NCBI GenBank assembly: GCA_016934935.1
Contig: JAFGRW010000127.1
Location: forward strand, 24,605-88,604
DNA length: 64,000 bases
Direction of reading: 5' to 3'
Source of the DNA: Spirochaetota bacterium
GTDB lineage: Bacteria; Spirochaetota; UBA4802; JAFGJZ01
Every line of letters begins with the position of its first letter. Position 1 is the first letter of the stretch. The notes under the pieces were generated by a model, which was not told the origin of the DNA, did not search any database, and saw only the letters and a list, made by a program, of their open reading frames with translations. Positions 1 to 8,450 of this stretch are shown here, piece by piece. Both the position numbers and the translations under genes were made by a program.

Positions 1-293
1 TCATCGAGATAAATGGCAAGCACCGACACGTTTTCTATGTTGTAACTTCTAACTTTATCGATTCCATCCACTTCTCTTATCTTTTTCTCGATAGGTATTG
101 TGATTAAGGTCTCAATTTCGTCGGGAGAACCCCCGGGATAAATGGTGGTAATAGTTACCATATCAAAGGCAACTTCGGGGAAAGCCTCTCTGTTACGGCT
201 TGTAAGCGACATATAACCAATAACAAGAGCCATAAAGATAAGAAGTCCCATAAACATCTTCTGGTCGATAAGAAATGAGAGTATTTTTTTCAT
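1..293 (-). CDS. RND-family efflux permease, N-terminal fragment (runs off the window)
   Basis: The first 97 codons of an inner-membrane RND (AcrB/MMPL-type) transporter read leftwards and are cut by the window edge. The product opens with MKKILSFLIDQK, a hydrophobic first membrane segment at about residues 13-30, and then the porter-domain start with EAFPEVAFD and TIYPGGSPDEIE, which is the canonical RND opening. It aligns by eye with the full RND gene at 19137-22211 (MFPDVSFD, TVYPGASPEDVE). The start is set by a strong GGAGG 9 nt upstream of the ATG. Substrate cannot be inferred. No adaptor or TolC-type gene lies on the visible side. Confidence 0.85.
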   Translation of the reverse strand, partial: MKKILSFLIDQKMFMGLLIFMALVIGYMSLTSRNREAFPEVAFDMVTITTIYPGGSPDEIETLITIPIEKKIREVDGIDKVRSYNIENVSVLAIYLD

Positions 294-591
294 TAAGAGT
301 AACCTCCATAAGAATAAACAGATCAGCAGCACATAATATATAACAAGCTGTGTGAATTTATCTGGCCATATTATTTGGAACAGATCCGTGAATCGATGGC
401 GATAAAACTAACAATATGCATTTTAAGAGTCTGTTTCTTAATACTGATAATTATATAGATACAAATCCATAATGGGGACATTAGCAATAGCTGTCAAATT
501 TTAGCTACTTAAAAAATCAGGTTTTTGTAGTTTTTTGGGTTTTTTGGGGATAAATGGCTTCAATGTGAAGCCATTATATTCTATTTATATG

Positions 592-1359
592 TCAGATTAT
601 GACACGATATTCGGATCCGTCAGCTTTACGTTCCATAAACCGGTATTCGATCAGGTACCGGCGTATTTCGGCGTAATCATGATAAATCGATTTTAGTACC
701 TCATTGAGCTCTCTTTCGGTGTATATTCGCCCTTTTTCAAGCCATAGAGCTATTTCCCGTAAAAGAACCAGTTTTTCTTTCTGCTTCTTAGGGAATTTTT
801 TCAAAGTACGGTTTTTTGTATCCATATGTTTGTTTATCAGTTTTTCACGCTCGTTTTCCGTAATAACTGTTCTTCCATCACTAACCGGCAGGGCGTTATG
901 GTAATTGACAAAATTCTCTTCAGGATTTTTTGCAGCATTCTCTTCTATTATTTCCATAAGAGCTGTAAAGATTTTTGCCTCACGGTATTTTTCGCGTAGT
1001 GTAAATCGATGGTTACGTATGGTCGATAGGGCGCGTGGTGATGATGCCATGCGGGCGATTTTACCATCGGATAATCCTCTGTACATTCCTGTCATGATGA
1101 GTTTTTGAATATCAGAGAGTCCGTTATCTTTTTTGCATAAGCTGACAAGTACATCAAACGAAGAACCATGAGCATCTTTTATATGATCAATAACAGCTCG
1201 TTTTGCATCAACGAAATTGGATTTATTTTTATAAATAATTCCCTGCCTGAAGCATTGTGAGCAGAATATGCATTTGAATTCTTCTGTTTTTTCGTCAAAA
1301 ATCCAACCCGTTTTAAGATTGGCAATTGTTAGGGATGATTCAAGAAATAAAGGACCCAT
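592..1359 (-). CDS. Zinc-finger / LuxR-like HTH / DUF2087 transcriptional regulator
   Basis: A 255-residue cytoplasmic DNA-binding protein. Residues 30-64 form a C2H2-like metal site (C30, C33, H59, H64). Residues 81-125 look like a LuxR-type helix-turn-helix (LSDIQKLIMTGMYRGLSDGK, then STIRNHRFTLREK). Residues 185-255 match DUF2087 (RTLKKFPKKQKEKLVLLREI, Y-rich C-terminus). This zinc-finger, HTH, DUF2087 order is known in bacterial regulators whose ligand is not defined. I choose the ATG at 1359 because GAGG lies 6 nt upstream; an in-frame ATG at 1383 has no ribosome site. Palindromic GTTTGCTT-type repeats sit just upstream and suggest autoregulation. It stands alone with no operon partner. 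Confidence 0.8.
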   Translation of the reverse strand: MGPLFLESSLTIANLKTGWIFDEKTEEFKCIFCSQCFRQGIIYKNKSNFVDAKRAVIDHIKDAHGSSFDVLVSLCKKDNGLSDIQKLIMTGMYRGLSDGKIARMASSPRALSTIRNHRFTLREKYREAKIFTALMEIIEENAAKNPEENFVNYHNALPVSDGRTVITENEREKLINKHMDTKNRTLKKFPKKQKEKLVLLREIALWLEKGRIYTERELNEVLKSIYHDYAEIRRYLIEYRFMERKADGSEYRVII

Positions 1360-1394
1360 TGTTTTCCTCGCTAGCCTGGACATTTATTAATAAT

Positions 1395-1463
1395 GTTTGC
1401 TTATAAGTAAACAATATATAAATATGTTTGGATAAAAGCAAACAAAATTTTGTGAAGTTTGCT
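1395..1463. promoter_or_regulatory. Palindromic operator candidate upstream of the DUF2087 regulator
   Basis: Three copies of a GTTTGCT-like half site lie immediately upstream of the regulator. 1395-1412 reads GTTTGCTTATAAGTAAAC, an 18-bp near-perfect palindrome with one mismatch. 1426-1443 is GTTTG-8-CAAAC. A third GTTTGCT is at 1457-1463. The spacing and symmetry are typical of a dimer-binding operator. Binding by the adjacent regulator is inference. Confidence 0.5.
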
Positions 1464-1600
1464 AAAAATCACTGAATATTTGACAAGTTGTAAAGAATAC
1501 AGCTTCTATCCATTACTGGAAAAAATCGTGATTTGATTGGAGGAGATTAAAAAAATTATCAGATAACAGAATTCACTGATAGAGAGGCAGGAGTACTCTA

Positions 1601-2698
1601 TCAGTGAAATAAACGGATTTTGAAGTACGAACCAAAACCCAGGCGTATTGACATGGAATCCATAGTTTTGCCTTCGAGGCGTACCGATGAGTAGCTTAAA
1701 GAGAGGTCGGTAAATATTGATTTATAAACAAAGTACTTGCAACCAGCACCTCCGCTGTAAACCAGGTCTGTGGAACTCTTTTCAATATTGTTTATTGGTG
1801 TTTTAACATCAAGCCATGAATACGAAACCCCCGCTGAACCGAATATATAAGGAATATAGTCCTTGTTTTTGTAACTGAAAAATATTCCAGGCTGCAGGGT
1901 TATGTAGTTGTTTGTTATATCCAGGTCACCACCGGCAGTATTAGTGGTTATGTAGCGGGAAAAGTCGGTTTGAAGGGTTGCTCCAAACCATGAAAAAAAG
2001 TGATAACCGACACATATTGTCCCGGAATTTAAACCGGCCTCATATACATCTTTCCAATAGCTGTTCATAAGAATCTGGTAATTTATAGATGCCTGTGCAA
2101 AAAAATCAGAGAAGTAACGTGTATACTCATCTTCGTTATTAAAAAGCATGGTACTTGAATCGTTAAAGACGTGGGCAATTCGTTTGGCTCGATAATCCCC
2201 AGGGTTTTCGACCAATAGGGAGTACTTGGTGTTTTTTTGCAACGGAGCTGCGAAGGTTACCTCTTTGGGGTACTGTCCACCTGTCATTCTCACATTTAAT
2301 GGAGAGCCATTCTTGCTAATCGAAACCTTGGTCTGCTGATAATAGTTATCACCCTGAACGATATTTGACCCGTTTGGTTTGACTAATAATTTATTAACCT
2401 CGGGCTGATAGGTTTTCATGATTGTAAGAGGAATCCACCTTGTTGCGGTCATCTCTTTGCCAGCTTTATTAAAAGCAGTTACACGCATTTCGTAGAAACC
2501 GAATCCGATGTCGGCCCAGATGTGATCTTCTGTTGTAGTATAGCGTTTTATGGTGCCAGTCATAGTGTTGCGTACTTCAACATCATAACGGGCAACACCT
2601 GGCATTTTGCCCCATTCCAGTTTTGACTTATCTGCAGCGTAGGCAGTAGTACATAGAAGAGTTAAGAATAGTGCTGTAACTATTGTCAGTTTATTCAT
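1601..2698 (-). CDS. Exported outer-membrane beta-barrel-like protein
   Basis: A 365-residue exported protein. Residues 1-21 form a classic signal peptide ending TAYA before ADKSK. Residues about 25-110 look like an Ig/fibronectin-type module (WGKMPGVARYDVEV). The C-terminal half, from about residue 190, has alternating aromatic and polar strands with glycine turns, as in small outer-membrane barrels (GAGCKYFVYKSIFTDLSLSY, SIRLGFGSYFKIRL). I cannot name a specific family. The start lies 2 bases after the stop of the FecR-domain gene, so it is probably translationally coupled as the last gene of the cyclase-FecR operon. Its likely role is a surface or envelope component matched to the FecR protein. 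Confidence 0.65.
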   Translation of the reverse strand: MNKLTIVTALFLTLLCTTAYAADKSKLEWGKMPGVARYDVEVRNTMTGTIKRYTTTEDHIWADIGFGFYEMRVTAFNKAGKEMTATRWIPLTIMKTYQPEVNKLLVKPNGSNIVQGDNYYQQTKVSISKNGSPLNVRMTGGQYPKEVTFAAPLQKNTKYSLLVENPGDYRAKRIAHVFNDSSTMLFNNEDEYTRYFSDFFAQASINYQILMNSYWKDVYEAGLNSGTICVGYHFFSWFGATLQTDFSRYITTNTAGGDLDITNNYITLQPGIFFSYKNKDYIPYIFGSAGVSYSWLDVKTPINNIEKSSTDLVYSGGAGCKYFVYKSIFTDLSLSYSSVRLEGKTMDSMSIRLGFGSYFKIRLFH

Positions 2699-2699
2699 G

Positions 2700-4793
2700 T
2701 TATTTTACCAATATAAAGATGGTTTCTGGAGTTTTTATTTCGAGACCTTTGCCTCTTGAAGCATTGAAATAGTGTTTTACTTCACCGGATACGGCGGTTA
2801 AGAGTTCTTGTTCTTTTTTTTGAGCCGTTATCTGGATACAGTATCGGCCGGGAGTTAATCGTCCCGTGTTTGAAAATGAAGCAGATGTCGAAGCTGTAGT
2901 AATGGTACTAATTACAGTCTCTGACATGGCTTCGCCCGCTTTTAAAAGGGAAGCCTGATATCTATCCGCGCCTGGAACGCTGTTCCAGCTGACTTCTACT
3001 GATGGTGTGACTATGGTATCAATATCGGACGGCACATCGCTTTCGTTAAAAGAGGGTAAGGGCAGGTCAATTGGAATCGAAAACTTTCTAATGTCACCAA
3101 AAACAAGCGTTTTGCCTGCCGGATCCAGAATATTGACTCTGGCGAAATAGATGCCCGGTTCGGTAAGTCTCAAAGTGTCGGAAAAGGTCGATACCTTACT
3201 TTCAATTACAGGATTTTTAAACGAGTTATCTTCAGAAATTTGCAACTGATAATTGAGTGCCGCGGATTGATCTCTCCAGATAAATGTTATGTCAGAGCCG
3301 GCTTTGAAGTGAGAATTTATGGTTGGGGAAATAAGTGTAAGTCCCAATCCCTCTTTTAGTTGAAAATGTGTCACCCCTTCGCTATAGCTGTTAGATAGAG
3401 GTGTGACTTTAACTATATAGCTTCCAGTTGTAAAATTACCTGTTAACCTTATACTGTTTTTTCCGGTCTCTTCCGAAAATATTGAATCTCCTGAGGCATG
3501 GCCTGATCCGTTATCAGAAAATAGTTCAACCCTGCATTTTCCGCTGGTACTAATCCAAGAGCATAAAATTCCGTTATGAAGTGCCGCCTCAAGTGATACT
3601 GCTGCTTGAGTGGATGGAGTAATCACATCTACAGGTGTTTTTTCGGCAGAAGAGTTAACGTAAACCGTAATTGCCTCAGAGTTCATATCTTTTTTGGCTG
3701 CCCCAAAGTGGTATATGGGAGCCACTACCAACTGATATGTGCCTTCGGCAGGCATGTCGAGCATAGTGGAGTTGTTTTTTGTAAGTGCACTTTCTATCGG
3801 GGAGTCTGAACCGTCTTTATAGATGTTTACTTGATACGAGTCTGCACGACCCCTGGTAAGCCATGATACCTCGAAAGAGTCTTTGCCGGATTTTTCCAAA
3901 TTACTGTTGTTAACAGGGTTTGTTATAAGCGGAGTTTTCTCTTCTAAAACCTCAAAAGAGAAGGTTCTGCTTTCGGTGCTGCTTGAGACGAGTTTCCAGT
4001 AATATCGTCCCGGCGAAAGTTCTATATTGCAGCCTTTGGCATTATCTGCTGTTGTAACAATATCGTTAAGCTGAACGTCGCGGGCAACAATAACTGTTGT
4101 TTCCGGAACCTCAGTTTTCCAGGTGAAATTAACCGACATTTTTTTATCGGGGCTTACAAGAATTGTATTGTTTGGAGGAAAGCAGTCTTTGAACTGTAAT
4201 GCCGTGATCTGTACACTGTTTGACGTTATAGTTGCTTTCTCGTTACCTGTGACATTTTTGATTATCCCGGAGCCTGAATTTTCGATATGGGCATTGCCTC
4301 TGTTAACTGTGAGTTCTGCAGAATTATTGTCCAGTTCGCAAAGTGAAAAGCTGGTACCTTTTTCAAGAGTAATGGTGCTGTTGCGGTATCTGACAGTCAT
4401 TCTGTTAACAGCTATGGAATGGATCTCTCCACCCTGGAAATCAATTTCGAACCCTCGTGGAGTCATAATTACAAAAATCAGTGATTGCTGTTCCAGAGCA
4501 ACTTCAATGCCGCCTTCGAGAACAAGCCTGACGTCCGAGTCTTTGGATGTCCGTATTGTGTCCTTGTTGTAGAGCGGACTTTTTTGATTAAGATGCTCCC
4601 AGACGGAATAGCTTGCATATTTGCGGTGAGCACTGTTTCTCTTGAACACTATATGGCCAACCTGCTGATTTTTGGAAAAATCGATACGTTCGGTTATGTC
4701 CTGATAGAGCGAGTATGACGTGCCGGATATGACAAGTAAGCATACAAAGGTAAAGATCAGGTCTCTAATCAAGTATTTTGAATTTTTCTTCAT
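2700..4793 (-). CDS. FecR-domain membrane-anchored protein with repeated Ig/Fn3-like domains
   Basis: A 697-residue protein. An N-terminal membrane anchor (about residues 10-30) is followed by a FecR-type domain at about 60-195 (SPLYNKDTIRTSKDSDVRLV, VALEQQSLI, GGEIH). After that come at least four beta-sandwich modules with the recurrent signature W-x-x-V-x-G-A-x-x-Y (ALNYQLQIS, VSWNSVPGADRYQASLL). The protein should face the periplasm. FecR domains are best known as sigma/anti-sigma regulators, but in spirochaetes large FecR-Fn3 proteins occur without FecI, as here. The coding region overlaps the end of the cyclase gene by about 29 bases. The ATG at 4793 is preferred; a GTG at 4802 is possible. 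Confidence 0.75.
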   Translation of the reverse strand: MKKNSKYLIRDLIFTFVCLLVISGTSYSLYQDITERIDFSKNQQVGHIVFKRNSAHRKYASYSVWEHLNQKSPLYNKDTIRTSKDSDVRLVLEGGIEVALEQQSLIFVIMTPRGFEIDFQGGEIHSIAVNRMTVRYRNSTITLEKGTSFSLCELDNNSAELTVNRGNAHIENSGSGIIKNVTGNEKATITSNSVQITALQFKDCFPPNNTILVSPDKKMSVNFTWKTEVPETTVIVARDVQLNDIVTTADNAKGCNIELSPGRYYWKLVSSSTESRTFSFEVLEEKTPLITNPVNNSNLEKSGKDSFEVSWLTRGRADSYQVNIYKDGSDSPIESALTKNNSTMLDMPAEGTYQLVVAPIYHFGAAKKDMNSEAITVYVNSSAEKTPVDVITPSTQAAVSLEAALHNGILCSWISTSGKCRVELFSDNGSGHASGDSIFSEETGKNSIRLTGNFTTGSYIVKVTPLSNSYSEGVTHFQLKEGLGLTLISPTINSHFKAGSDITFIWRDQSAALNYQLQISEDNSFKNPVIESKVSTFSDTLRLTEPGIYFARVNILDPAGKTLVFGDIRKFSIPIDLPLPSFNESDVPSDIDTIVTPSVEVSWNSVPGADRYQASLLKAGEAMSETVISTITTASTSASFSNTGRLTPGRYCIQITAQKKEQELLTAVSGEVKHYFNASRGKGLEIKTPETIFILVK

Positions 4794-6639
4794 TGCCTTC
4801 ACTATCCACCAGGTTTATATCAATATCCTCAAGCCCCATATAATGTCTGAGTTCTGATAAATTCCGGGGGCCGTCGGGAGCGTCTTTACGGTTAATTACA
4901 GCATATATTTGCTGAGGCTGAGTTTTGCCTTTTACAGTGATTTTTTTCATGGGTTCGAATATAAAAATATCTTTAACCAGATTGTAGGAAGCTTCACTTA
5001 TAAGAATATCTGTTTGAAAAGGCTTATTAAGAGCCTCAATGCGGGATGCAAGGTTTACTGTGTCGCCTATGACAGTATACTCCATTCTGTTAGCCGAGCC
5101 GATCTGCCCCGCAATAAGAGGGCCTGTATTGATTCCGCAGCCGATCCTGATAACAGGTTTCTCGTCACTGCCGCGTGTTTTGTTGAATTCTTTCAGATAC
5201 AGACGCATCATTAAAGCTGCATTGATCGCGTTTTCGGTGTCGTTACCGCGGGATACTGGAGTTCCCCAAAGCGCCATAATCGCGTCTCCGATAAATTTAT
5301 CAACGACACCGTGAGTCTGGTCAATGCAATCGACCATAAGCGTCATGTATTCGTTTAAAAACTCTACAACCTTCTCAGGGTGCAGCTTTTCTGAAATTGC
5401 AGTAAATGATCGGATGTCTGAAAAGAAAACAGCAGCGTTTTTCATTTCGCCGCCAAGAGTGAGTTGCTCCTTTGTTACACGCTCGGCGATTTCCGGGTTA
5501 ACAAATTTTCCAAAAGCATCTTTTATCCGTTCTCTCTCTTCAAGACCCTGGCTCATATTGTTAAAGGCACGGGCCAGCATTCCAATTTCGTCATTGAAAA
5601 GAGGTTTTAGTGAAATCTGGTAATTGCCTTTTTCAACCTGTTTTGTTGCCCGCACAAGATTCCTGACCGGGGTGGTAATAGTTTTTGAGTAAAAATAGAT
5701 AAACATAATTACAGCAGTTATAATAATAATCGCAGTCATTATGTTGCGGCGTTGAAGCCGGATGACTGCATCAAAGGCCCTGTCCTGGGTTACTGTTGTA
5801 ATTACACCCAGAGCAAAGCCTGAAAAATTAATCCGCTGGTAAGATCCAATTTTTAATACCCCGTTTTCGTCATAGCGCTTTTGGCCATTGTCCAGAGGGT
5901 TTTTATGAAAGTCCTCATAAATGGATAGAGAAGATATGTCCGCAGCTGCAAGAACTTCGGGCATATCGGGGTGAATAAGAACAACTCCTTTGTCACTGAC
6001 AATATAGGTTGTAGTAATATCGTTCATTTGAACGATATTTTGCAACGTGCCGGTTTTAATAAGCATAAAGAGTATGCTTTGTGCGTTTTTTTCATCAATT
6101 ACCCGATAAGGAATAGCTAGTCCTGTAAGTGGGTAGCCAAATTCGGGTGACGGATTAAACATATTGACGTTCAGATTAAATGCGGATTCAATATCTGATG
6201 AAAGTGTATCGGAAAAGGATTCGACTTTTTCACGATCTATACCGCTTTCACCAAAAAATTCTGTACTGGTAAAGGTGCGTTTGTTTACAAGAACGCCCTC
6301 ACTGTTTTTTTCGATAAGAGCCATATAGATGATGTCGTCATTTTGGGATAAAAACAGCGGGTTTTCACTGCTGGTTTCTATTTCCGTTTTTTTGGAAGCG
6401 ATAAGGTTTCCAGCCGCGATATAGCCTTTTTCGATTATGTTTTTTACATATATTTCTGTACTCTGCGAAGTGGCAATGGATATTTTGTGATTATTGTTTT
6501 CGATGAAAGCAGTCATGTCTTTCTTGAAAAGGGTTGTTGCAAGGTAGATCATAACGGTAAAGGAAAGTGTGAATATGAGTGAAATTATAAATATCAGCTT
6601 TAAGCCAACGGAGAAGATTACTCTTTTCTGTTTTTCCAT
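4765..6639 (-). CDS. Membrane-bound class III adenylate/guanylate cyclase (CACHE-HAMP-CYC)
   Basis: A 624-residue sensor cyclase. Membrane segments lie at about 10-33 and 305-328 and flank a periplasmic CACHE-like sensor. A HAMP linker follows (PVRNLVRATKQVEKGNYQIS), then a catalytic domain with both metal aspartates (FFSDIRSFTAISE and FIGDAIMALWGTP). The lysine of DKFIGD and the aspartate of YTVIGDTVNLA are the pair that favours ATP, so cAMP is the likely product. The catalytic C-terminal segment has the GINTGPLIAGQIGS motif. The start is the ATG at 6639 with GGAGA 8-9 nt upstream; upstream in-frame ATGs lack this. It is the first gene of a tight operon with the FecR and outer-membrane genes, so an envelope signal feeding a cAMP response is plausible. 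Confidence 0.88.
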   Translation of the reverse strand: MEKQKRVIFSVGLKLIFIISLIFTLSFTVMIYLATTLFKKDMTAFIENNNHKISIATSQSTEIYVKNIIEKGYIAAGNLIASKKTEIETSSENPLFLSQNDDIIYMALIEKNSEGVLVNKRTFTSTEFFGESGIDREKVESFSDTLSSDIESAFNLNVNMFNPSPEFGYPLTGLAIPYRVIDEKNAQSILFMLIKTGTLQNIVQMNDITTTYIVSDKGVVLIHPDMPEVLAAADISSLSIYEDFHKNPLDNGQKRYDENGVLKIGSYQRINFSGFALGVITTVTQDRAFDAVIRLQRRNIMTAIIIITAVIMFIYFYSKTITTPVRNLVRATKQVEKGNYQISLKPLFNDEIGMLARAFNNMSQGLEERERIKDAFGKFVNPEIAERVTKEQLTLGGEMKNAAVFFSDIRSFTAISEKLHPEKVVEFLNEYMTLMVDCIDQTHGVVDKFIGDAIMALWGTPVSRGNDTENAINAALMMRLYLKEFNKTRGSDEKPVIRIGCGINTGPLIAGQIGSANRMEYTVIGDTVNLASRIEALNKPFQTDILISEASYNLVKDIFIFEPMKKITVKGKTQPQQIYAVINRKDAPDGPRNLSELRHYMGLEDIDINLVDSEGNEEKFKILD

Positions 6640-6962
6640 TAAATTATTCTCCATGAAGAAATCGCAGCTGTATTGTGATAACATGTGTATCTGTTTGCAT
6701 TTTTTTTCTGTTGTTTAGAAAAATGAACCGGTATGTATAAAGTACAAAACAGCAATAACCGCCGAATAAGTGATTTTGTGATACAGAATATATTTGCATT
6801 CTGTTGGCTCTAACGTTTATGTAATATCTGAAGAACTACTGTTTTGTTTATATCTTGCTGCATATAAAAGCAAGAAAAATACCTTTTTATTAAAGAAAGC
6901 CGTAAATACATTTTTTAAAATTGAGGCGTCCGGATTTTTCATTCCAATAATGAACTTTCAGG
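6640..6962. other. Intergenic stretch without a supported gene
   Basis: About 320 AT-rich bases separate the cyclase from the next minus-strand gene. I see no conserved reading frame. A small hairpin (CTTGCT / AGCAAG) at about 6852-6872 could end transcription from the upstream gene on the minus strand, but it lacks a clear T run. Confidence 0.5.
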
Positions 6963-7421
6963 TTAAAAACTGCCTGGAAGTCGGACGTTGTCGGCATTAC
7001 CAGCGTTTTCTCGTTCTATTACATAGATATTGCCGTATCTTGATGTGGGGGTAACACCTTTAATTGTATTTAAAACAGGGTTGTAGCTTCGAAGAACCCA
7101 GTAAAAAACATCCCGGAGATCGAGCTTTGTCGAGTCGATTACGGTGTAGCGGTATATAAGCCCTTTCTTCTCGGCGTAGGGCATAATCGGCTTGCATTTG
7201 GAGAACATGTCGTCAAAAAGATCTCTCATTCCGGTACGCAGACCTTCACGCCATGTAGCGAAGGCAAGAAGAGGTTTCATTGCTCCCTTGCTGTTATCCG
7301 AGAAGAAAAGTATTCCTGGAAGATCTGGAAGTATTCGTGAAGCTGTAATACGGTTATACTCGAATGGCTTTGACCATCCAATAGCGTAATAGGCATCCGC
7401 TCCTTTAATTTTTTTTTCCAT
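6963..7421 (-). CDS. Conserved-looking protein of unknown function, partner of the LON-domain protein
   Basis: A 152-residue soluble protein that I do not recognise. It has no signal peptide or membrane segment. Notable stretches are GADAYYAIGWSKPFEYNRIT, LPGILFFSDNSKGAMKPLLA and YRYTVIDSTKLDLRDVFYWV, all compatible with an alpha/beta fold. An AGAGG ribosome site lies within the last codons of the upstream LON-domain gene, and only one base separates the two genes, so they are co-transcribed and probably coupled. The function presumably follows the partner, which has a Lon-type substrate-recognition domain. The reading frame is convincing from coupling; the function is unknown. Confidence 0.65.
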   Translation of the reverse strand: MEKKIKGADAYYAIGWSKPFEYNRITASRILPDLPGILFFSDNSKGAMKPLLAFATWREGLRTGMRDLFDDMFSKCKPIMPYAEKKGLIYRYTVIDSTKLDLRDVFYWVLRSYNPVLNTIKGVTPTSRYGNIYVIERENAGNADNVRLPGSF

Positions 7422-7422
7422 T

Positions 7423-8010
7423 TTACCTCTCTTCCAGTTTTTTTTTCACATCGTTTATCAATTTGTCAAGAGTAGAAATTAGAAGTTCCGCACGTTTTTG
7501 CCGGCTGTAGTGGTTGTAAATACGCCATTTTATTTTAAATGAGGTGATAAAGTAGTGTGATATAAAGTCAATCAGCTCATCAGCTTGGGTTATAAATGTC
7601 ATAAGGTATATCAATCGCTCGGATTCGGGGATATCAATAAGAAAAACAAATTCTTGTGCTTTTTTGCGTATAAGATCGGCGGTATATTCGGCATTGTGTA
7701 AAGGCGAAGAGTCGGCCTTGCGATATGCTCCAATATGCAGATTTTCACGGCTTTCAATGTACGCGCGGCTCATCCCTTTGATCTCTACCATGGGTAAGCC
7801 TGCCGAGTTTATCTCATGAGTAACCTTGGCGACTGTTACATAGCGTTTTCCTGCGAAAACCGGATCCAGAATATTACGAGTAGTAACGACCAGGACTGTT
7901 TCGCCCGGTTTTAAAACAGAGCCCTTTGAAGAGTGGGCGTGTATTTGAAGTGTTCCGTGAGGGAAAAGTATTTTTTTATGGAGATATATAATTTTGTATT
8001 TTGTATGCAT
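7423..8010 (-). CDS. Standalone Lon protease N-terminal (LON substrate-binding) domain protein
   Basis: A 195-residue cytoplasmic protein related to the N-terminal domain of Lon proteases, without AAA+ or protease domains. The start (YLHKKILFPHGTLQIHAHS) corresponds to the family's PLFP-type opening. The C-terminal helical part (YNHYSRQKRAELLISTLDKL) corresponds to the helical bundle that follows the beta domain. Freestanding LON-domain proteins are widespread in bacteria and are thought to bind protein substrates or partners. It is the first gene of a two-gene minus-strand unit. The ribosome site (GGTAAAAA before ATG) is weak. A family-1 dispersed repeat lies directly upstream. Confidence 0.7.
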   Translation of the reverse strand: MHTKYKIIYLHKKILFPHGTLQIHAHSSKGSVLKPGETVLVVTTRNILDPVFAGKRYVTVAKVTHEINSAGLPMVEIKGMSRAYIESRENLHIGAYRKADSSPLHNAEYTADLIRKKAQEFVFLIDIPESERLIYLMTFITQADELIDFISHYFITSFKIKWRIYNHYSRQKRAELLISTLDKLINDVKKKLEER

Positions 8011-8040
8011 TTTTTACCGGTTGCCGCTGGGGTTCTGATA

Positions 8041-8146
8041 ATAGGGAACTTCGAAAAATTACCTTTTCCGGAACGGCTATGTTGTTTAAAGCCCATATAT
8101 AAAGAAATTTAGCAAGTTCCTTGTTACAAATTTTATTGTTAGAGAT
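8041..8146 (+). repeat. Family-1 dispersed intergenic repeat, copy A
   Basis: The left arm ATAGGGAACTTCGAAAAATT at 8041 is answered by AAATTTAGCAAGTTCC, ending at 8120; the arms form an imperfect inverted repeat. Between them is the shared core GGAACGGCTATGTTGTTTAAA. A decayed tail (TTATTGTTAGAGA) follows. It is the same element as the copies at 47508 and 47768. Confidence 0.75.
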
Positions 8147-8391
8147 TACCAATACATTCTACTGACAAATTATTACAATGCCGGTCTTATTGCAAGTTAG
8201 TTTTGCTGTTAAGTTTATTACCGTATACAAGTATTTCGGGATTAATAAGGTGCAAGCTGATAGCATGTTAAATTAAAATATTAAAGAGCCTGTATGGGCG
8301 TAACATCTGATTTTTAACAGAGGAAGCTCCCTTTATTGGCAATAATCTTCCTAATTATGAGCTATAAAGGGCAAGGTATACAAAATAGCGG

Positions 8392-8421
8392 TTGACAAAA
8401 TTGAAGCCTGTATGCTTTATT
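8392..8421 (+). promoter_or_regulatory. Putative sigma-70 promoter for the XPB helicase gene
   Basis: TTGACA at 8392-8397 is a perfect -35 box. TTTATT at 8416-8421 is a weak -10 with an 18-bp spacer. The site is 30 bp upstream of the chosen start codon. Confidence 0.4.
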
Positions 8422-8450
8422 GCATAAATTGAAGTAATCAGGAATATTTG

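Noticed and set aside
704..1108. Plus-strand reading frames opposite the DUF2087 regulator
   Set aside because: They are opposite-strand shadows; the minus-strand protein has clear domains and a ribosome site.
5039..5623. Plus-strand reading frames opposite the cyclase
   Set aside because: Shadows of a well-supported cyclase coding region.
7911..8096. Short minus-strand reading frame over repeat copy A
   Set aside because: It straddles the LON-domain gene start and the repeat, with no ribosome site or domain.
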